A stretch of 64,000 nucleotides of DNA from Hesseltinella vesiculosa (taxonomy: Eukaryota > Mucoromycota > Mucoromycetes > Mucorales > Cunninghamellaceae), in NCBI GenBank assembly GCA_002104935.1, contig MCGT01000012.1, forward strand, positions 248,001-312,000, given 5' to 3'. Made by a program: the position numbers and the translations under genes. A model generated the notes under the pieces. It saw nothing but the letters and a program-made list of their open reading frames with translations, was not told the DNA's origin and made no database searches. Each line of letters opens with the position of its first letter. Position 1 is the stretch's first letter. Below, one piece after another: positions 57,061 through 64,000 of this stretch.

Positions 57061-57968
57061 GCTGTTTTTTATCCTCCATGCCAAATATCCCTCTCTTTTC
57101 AACGAAATAAAGCGTCATTTCTTTCTTTTTTTTTTTTTTTTTGGAGTCAAAACGACTGGCTAGCTCATTTTTAAGTGTGCGAGAAAGCAATATCAAGTGC
57201 GAAACAGTTTCTAGAGCATGTTGGCCAGCCTTCTAGCTCTGGCAGAGCTGTCTCCTCGTTTAGTCCTAGTACGCAAAGTTTGGGGTAAGTTTTTTTTAGA
57301 GCAATTTTGCACGGTGATTTTTGATCAAATCGCCTGAGGGTCCCCTGGTGAAAATGGCCGATTTTTCATTTTTTTTCAGCTGGGAATCGGAAGTGTCAAA
57401 TCGAAACGGATCAAAAGTTGGCTGGGCAATCTTCACCAACTGACCTGATTTTTTCAGCATCGTCATCATTCATGTATTTGCGCACCCATATAAAATTTCG
57501 CGTCGATCCAATCACTCAAATGGGATGTGCAGTGATTGCTTTTTTTTTTTCAAAATGAAATTGAAAAATGCAAGAACATATTCAATCTCCGCGCTGCAGC
57601 AGAGCCATTGATGACAATGAAAAAGTACAAACTAGGGTCAAGAAGCCCTAACTCAATGAAGAAGCGCCAATGTATGAGCGTCTCCTGACACAATCCAGCT
57701 TAAGAGATCATGGACTTTCGCTGATTAACAATTGCATGTGTGTATGTTTCGTGTGCGCTTAAGAATACTTAACATCTTTTGGGTTTTACACTTCGTCGCT
57801 CAAATTTGGAAGGATCTCAAGAGAGAATTCACCATGCACGTTTTTCGACCTGTCAAAAAAAGAGAGATTGAAGTGCCGCAATGTTTTTTTTTAAGCTGGG
57901 AAAAAAAACGTTTACTGCTGCTGGTCTTTCTAATTTTTTTTTTCTTCATCTTCATCTGTGGTCCCATC
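57061..57968. other. Intergenic region with repeat copy B and the CCT6 leader
   Basis: This 908-nt spacer contains the interspersed repeat at 57366-57541 and T/A runs. Near 57230-57290 a short exon-like piece (SLLALAELSPRLVLVRKVW) ends at a GGTAAG donor but leads nowhere. The last 100 nt are the CCT6 5' UTR exon. Confidence 0.5.
57366..57541. repeat. Interspersed repeat family, copy B
   Basis: Reads in order T-rich start, CAGCTGG, AAGTTGGCTGGGCAAT, TTCACC, GATTTTTTCAGCATCG, ACCCATATAAAATTTCGC and GATCCAATCA, closing with T10. The same blocks in the same order occur in copy A (40646) and, in part, in copy C (41220). Minus-strand frames give KIRSVGEDCPANF, matching KIKPFGKGCPANL in copy C, but are closed by stops. 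Confidence 0.7.
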
Positions 57969-60107
57969 ATGTAAGGCATCATTACTTTTGTTTTACTGGC
58001 TTTACCATGTAGTATTGCGACGTTAGAGAAGAGGGAGCAGTGGATGATTAGAAAAAAATAGATCTTGATAAATGACCTGACGTTACTGGTTTTTTTTGTT
58101 GTTGTTGTTGTTGTTGTTGTTCAGGTCTGCACTGAAACTCATCAATCCCAACTCGGATTTCTCAAAGCAAGCGCTTCAATTGAACATCACAGCCGCTATT
58201 GGCCTTCAAGAAGTCTTGCGCTCAAACCTTGGTCCTCGTGGTACCATCAAGATGTAAGTGTTGGGTTGGATGGTTATTGGATCTATCACTCGAAAATAGA
58301 TGATGGGCGTGTATACTCTTTGTTCTGAGGCTGATCTCTATTTTATTTGCTTATGTGCATCACATCTAGGTTGGTTGATGGTGCCGGTGGTATCAAGTTG
58401 ACAAAGGATGGCAAGGTGCTGCTGACTGAAATGGTACGCTGATGCACTATTTAAAAAAAATTGGATGGGTGACGTGCCAGAACGAAAAAAAAATTAACAC
58501 GTTTTTTTTATTTCCTGTGTAGCAAATCCAACATCCTACTGCTTCCATGATTGCCAAGGCTTCTGTTGCTCAAGATGAAATCACTGGTGACGGCACGACT
58601 TCTGTCATTCTGTTGGTGGGCGAAATGCTCAAGCAAGCTGAACGTTATATCTCGGAAGGGTTGCATCCTCGTATGATCACAGAAGGTTATGATATTGCCA
58701 AGAAGGAGGCCTTGACCGTAAGCAGCTCTATCTCTCAAGGACGATTGGACTCATCATTATCTTCGTAGTTTTTGGAAAACTTCAAGACCCAACAAGAACA
58801 GGTCGACCGCGAATTGTTGGTGTCGGTCGCCCGTACCAGTCTTCGCAGCAAAGTGCACCGTGCCTTGGCTGACACTTTGACTGAAGCCGTAGTGGATGCT
58901 GTGCTTTCTATCCAAAAAGAAAACGAGCCCATTGATTTGCACATGGTGGAAATCATGAAGATGCAACACCGCTCCGAAACCGATTCCCGCTTAATTCGTG
59001 GTCTTGTGTTGGATCATGGCGCCCGTCATCCCGATATGCCCAAAAAGCTCAAGAACTGCTTCATCTTGACCTTGAATGTCAGTCTGGAATACGAAAAGAG
59101 GTAAAAAAAAAAAAAAAAAAAAGTGGAAAGTCACTCATCATTTCTCCCTTGGCAGTGAAATCAACTCTGGTTTCTTTTACTCAACTCCTGAACAACGGGA
59201 TAAGTTGGTAGAAAGTGAACGCAAGCACGTGGACGAAAAGCTTCGCAAGATTGTCGACTTCAAGAACACAGTGTGCACTGGCGAATATGCCGACTATGGC
59301 TTTGTGGTGATCAATCAAAAGGGTATCGATCCTTTGTCATTGGACGTCCTTGCCAAACACAACATCCTTGCCTTGCGCCGTGCCAAGCGACGCAACATGG
59401 AACGATTGCAATTGTCCTGTGGCGGTATTGCGCAAAACTCGGTCGACGACTTGTCACAAGACGTGTTGGGCTTTGCCGGTTTGGTGTATGAACAAGTGCT
59501 CGGCGAAGAGAAATATACCTTTGTGGAAGAAGTCAAGGACCCCTACAGTGTCACCATCTTGCTCAAGGGCCCCAACTCCCATACCTTGGACATGTGCAAC
59601 AATGCCGTCCGTGATGGTTTGCGTGCTGTTAAGAATGCTCTTGAAGACAAGGCTGTGGTCGCCGGTGGCGGTGCCTTCCAAGTTGCTCTTTCCCAGCACT
59701 TGATCGATTTCAAGAAGACCGTCAAGGGCCGCGCCAAGATGGGCGTGCAAGCCTTTGCCGATGCTTTGTTGATTATTCCCAAGGTCCTCGCTCAAAACGC
59801 TGGCTTTGACGTGCAAGACGTCATTGTTGCTCTGCAAGAAGAACATATGGAAGGTCACATTGTCGGTGTTGACATGAAGACGGGTGAAACCATGGACCCC
59901 AAGCTGGAAGGCATTTGGGACAACTACCGCGTGCACCGTCATATGTTGCACTCTTGGTAAGTATCAACCCCTTTCAAGAAAAATCAACGTTCTCATCCAA
60001 TTTTTTTTTATCACGCTAGCTCTGTGATTGCCAGCAATTTGTTACTTGTGGACGAAATCATGCGCGCTGGCCGAACCTCTTTGAAAGGCCCTGAACCCGG
60101 AATGTAA
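57969..60107 (+). CDS. CCT6: T-complex protein 1 subunit zeta (CCT6), 536 aa
   Basis: Exons: 57969..57970 (AT of the start codon), 58125..58253, 58370..58433, 58523..58717, 58769..59100, 59156..59956 and 60020..60107. The first intron splits the ATG (AT/GTAAGG to TTCAG/G TCT GCA); this gives the normal N-terminus [19 protein letters not shown] is the cytosolic chaperonin for actin and tubulin. Family marks are [17 protein letters not shown], the ATPase motif DGTTS with QDEIT before it, [28 protein letters not shown] and [16 protein letters not shown]. The length is normal. The intron after residue 43 again splits a Met codon (AT/G). A (GTT)8 tract precedes the first acceptor. Confidence 0.96.
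58098..58121. repeat. (GTT)8 microsatellite at the CCT6 intron 1 acceptor
   Basis: Eight perfect GTT units run directly into the CAG acceptor of the first CCT6 intron, taking the place of the usual T run. Length changes here would not alter the protein but could affect splicing. Confidence 0.95.
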
Positions 60108-60339
60108 ATAATGCAACACACTCAAAAAAGTAGATGATCCCAACACTGTACCCTCCTCTCCTCTTTCCCTTTTTATTCTATATGCTACTAGTATTCACAT
60201 TCTTCTCTCACCCTCATTTCATTTGAAAAAGAATAAAAAAAAAAGTGAACTTTTTTCGCTTCCTGATGTGGCAAAGTAAAAAAAAAAAAGGCGTAGAAGC
60301 CTAGCACTTCTTTCTTTCACCCACATCCGGTACAACACA

Positions 60340-60606
60340 ATGACAACCCCACCTCTAATCACACGGACCTCCCGAATGCCTAGGCACTCCAATGCTGTTG
60401 ATCAATTGCGTACCATGTTGGATAACCTGGACAGTATCCCCGTCGCCGTGAAACGGGCTATCCTGCGATATCTTTTGGCTGACTTCCCCGTGGAACCTCG
60501 CCTGAGGGCCCAAGCTATCCATTTAGAAACTCAACAAGGGAAACACGGTGTTGCCAATGCATTTTTCACATATAATCCAAACGAGCCTTGCCTTTGTTTC
60601 TTCGCG
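60340..60606 (+). CDS. Orphan exon or small gene between CCT6 and RPS3
   Basis: ATG at 60340 opens 89 natural-looking codons (SNAVDQLRTMLDNLDSIPVA, KRAILRYLLADFPVEPRLRA) that stop making sense exactly at a consensus donor, GCG/GTAAGT, at 60607. Beyond it the frame stays open to 60861 only through T-run-coded phenylalanines. No acceptor and matching second exon were found before RPS3 at 60822. It may be the first exon of a truncated gene, an exon of a longer RPS3 transcript, or a short gene ending in readthrough. The helical segment resembles a small protein-interaction domain; no family is recognised. Confidence 0.4.
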
Positions 60607-60821
60607 GTAAGTCCTTTTTTTTTTTTTTTTTCGAAAAGTACCCTGCTCAAATTGGGCAAGGCAGAATGGTCCCAGCCAATCTCCTTCTCTAAAATCAGCA
60701 ATCTCCTTTCCAATTGCGACAGTGGCATGCGACGTTCGCCTTCCGAAAAAAAAAAAAGAGCTGAAATGACCCCGTTTTCCGATCGTCTTTTTTTTTCTTT
60801 CCTTTTTTTTAAATTTACAAC

Positions 60822-61790
<969 letters not shown>

Positions 61791-64000
61791 TTTCCCCTGT
61801 CACTCTCACCATCCCCACCTCTCCAACGCCTTTTTGCCTATTTACATTTTTCATTGATTCCAAGTGGTTCTGGTCCTAGCCTTTTTTTTTTTTTACTTTC
61901 AACTTGAAAAACTAAAAAAAAAAAGACTTATCACCACCTCTTTCATTCATGCAAAATCTTTTCTTTTTTTCGCTTTGGAATTATGCTTTCGTTGACCAGC
62001 TTCTCTTTCATTTATGCTGAAGGAAAACAATGTGGACCGCTTATGCACATCAGCTGCTGAAATCTGTCTAGGCCACATCCTCATTCAACGTACATGGTCG
62101 GGCTGGGAAGTGATGGAGGGCTGTGGTTTCACTCAGCACTATCCTCTGGCATTCGTAAATTTTTATGGCTTGGACTTGAGATGAACCTCTTCATACATAT
62201 TGTTGAATCTGGAGGCGTTAGAAGGAAAGAGTGAAGGTTTTCCCTGTTCTGTAGTTCGTGGCGGAGATGTAAATGTTTTCGGTGGGCGGTGCACTGCTGG
62301 TTCCATGAATATTGTTCACGGGCCACCTTTTATTCCTGGAGACCAACTGCTTCACCGGCACGCGCAAGAACGTGTTGCGATCGCACTATGTTTTACATTT
62401 TTGCCCACTTCTCAGTCATTTTGCGGTTCTCCCTAATGGTTTTCTGCTAAGACAAATGAACGTGCGGCTGAAAAGTAAACCTTGCTCTCTCCTGGTGATT
62501 GAGGAAGTCCATTGTCAAGTCAAACGACTATGATATGATATCATGTGATGTCAGATTAAGTCATAGAGATGGAACTAATGAAAATGGCAGACTGCCTTGA
62601 TAGGATACGATAATAACTCAAGCGACACTCGAATGTCGGACTGGCATATACGAGTGTGGCCAGAATTCTTTGAAGTCCTTTTTTTTTCTCAAAACATCTT
62701 ACACTTTTTTTTTCATCCATTTACACGGAATCATCATACGAAACACATACTTGTGATGGGGGATAATCAGCACACTTCCCTGTGCATAGTCGGCCAGGTT
62801 TCATAAGCTTGCCGTTGAATCAGACCATTACTCCTTTATTTTCTGTGCAGGTATGTGCGCTTTCTTCCCTAAAAGCTAAGCTCCTTAGACCCCAGCGCTC
62901 ACCGTTTGAACCTAATGTCTTGCTCACATCCCCACTTCATCGTGACTGTGGTAGAACAAGGGCTGGGCTGTTCTGGACTTGATTAGTCATGTTTTCTACA
63001 AACATATCCTCGATAGTTTCTGTCGCATATGGGTCTGCAAAGAACAAGAGCATCCCTTTTAAGATCAGTTCCGTAATAAACCCTATAGCTTTCACTATTG
63101 CCTTGCTTCAATGCAGATGCAATCGCCATGGATTCAGGTCGGCCGAAGGCGGAAAGATGTAAGATCAACAAGATCTGTTGATTTCTTGGTGAGATCATTT
63201 GGCATTGCGACTAAAGTTGCTTTGCTTTCGTTGTTTTTGTATCGTTATTGTCATTGGCAGAGGACATTAGCAGTGGGAGGACAGGAAAAGAAGAAAGAAA
63301 AAAAAAACGCCGAACGAAAAGGAGGCTGAAAGAAAGGGAAGAGCGATATTTGATTAGCTCTGTTTGGAAATTCAACCAGCAATTTGGTGGAACTGGTCTG
63401 TGCACAACACAGCGATCATAATCAACGTTCTAGGTTGCCATCCATCCAGAAAATCACTTCTTAGAACAAGAGCAAACGCCCACCGACGATTTAATAGTTC
63501 CGCAATATTCCCAGGCTTCTGAACGTCCTCGTTTCTCATCGGTTCCTACGTAAAGCAGCCCTATGAACAATGAAAATCAAAAAGACAAGTTCCTTCCTTC
63601 TTATTATGGTGTACCTTCCCTTCGCTTGGACTGGTTTCCCTTCGCTTGGTTCGCTGTGGTCTTTTTTTTTTCCTCTCCCCCGAGGCTTTTGTTTCTGCCG
63701 CACGCTTGAGCAGAAATCAAAAAGGGTATGTACCGGTACGCCAGTTACCTTCACGTAGTCATACCTGGGTAACCAACTTTTTAGTTGGGCTAGACACTGG
63801 CACTTTTTTTAAACTGTATTAAATGAAAAAGACCTTTTAATAAGAATAAAAAAAAAAAGCAGCGAAGCTCCGTCGTTGGGAGCAAAAAAAAAAAAAAAAA
63901 AAAAAAAAACGATATCTTGAGAAACGAGTGCTTTTTTTCAATGCTGGAATGCTATGCCGGCTTTTCATTGTTTGTAATTGAAGAATGTCTTATAAGATGC
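61791..64000. other. 2.2-kb region without recognisable genes
   Basis: No frame shows a known domain. Plus-strand frames around 62040-62165 (ILIQRTWSGWEVMEGCGF) and 62200-62530, and a minus-strand frame at 63198-62983, have protein-like words but short length and stops, as expected of decayed coding sequence. The segment 63463-63487 is close at the DNA level to the N-terminal codons of the C2H2 gene at 5816-5840. A26 lies at 63884-63909. Confidence 0.4.
63884..63909. repeat. A26 homopolymer
   Basis: Uninterrupted run of 26 A near the right edge, with an A11 run about 35 nt upstream. Confidence 0.95.

Overview
The window is a compact eukaryotic genome segment, almost certainly from a fungus of the Mucoromycota and probably Mucorales-like. 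The main reasons are: many short GT-AG introns; T/C-rich tracts just upstream of start codons; very frequent homopolymeric T and A runs in introns and spacers; fungal gene families (C2H2 and Zn2Cys6 regulators, Prm10/ThrE-type and UPF0658 membrane proteins, TCP11/Sok1, Fur1, Hom2); and a broken Mutator-like (MULE) transposase of a type that looks familiar from Mucoromycota genomes. I saw no tRNA, rRNA, CRISPR or viral gene.

Layout. 0-10 kb: the 5' part of a probable mitochondrial RNA polymerase (minus), a small helical-repeat protein (plus), a 3.9-kb gene-free stretch, a four-finger C2H2 protein (plus) and a ten-exon coiled-coil protein (minus). 10-20 kb: a two-KH protein divergent from aspartate-semialdehyde dehydrogenase, then RPS24, a pepsin-type aspartyl protease, an undefined 1.9-kb gap, a UPF0658 Golgi membrane protein and a crotonase ending in Ser-Lys-Leu. 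20-33 kb: TCP11/Sok1, RPL15, a Tim17-like protein, a Ser-rich unknown, a Prm10-like transporter and a Zn2Cys6 factor. 33-45 kb: an unknown basic protein, an AIG1/GIMAP-like GTPase, VPS18 in 14 exons, and EDC3. 45-48 kb: an accessory island with a frameshifted minus-strand ORF and a decayed MULE transposase. 48-64 kb: uracil phosphoribosyltransferase, a mucin-like membrane protein, a malonyl-CoA synthetase (ACSF3 type), a secreted Ser/Thr-rich protein, CCT6, an orphan exon, RPS3, and 2.2 kb without a recognisable gene.

Most genes are ordinary housekeeping or regulatory genes with no operon-like logic. The unusual material lies in the spacers and the 45-48 kb island: a diverged interspersed repeat in three or four copies (40.65, 41.2, about 50.2 and 57.4 kb), two decayed coding relics side by side, two GC-AG introns, a start codon split by an intron in CCT6, and several orphan exons. 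Exon limits were worked out by hand from reading frame, splice consensus and family resemblance. Family assignments are from recognition, not a database search.
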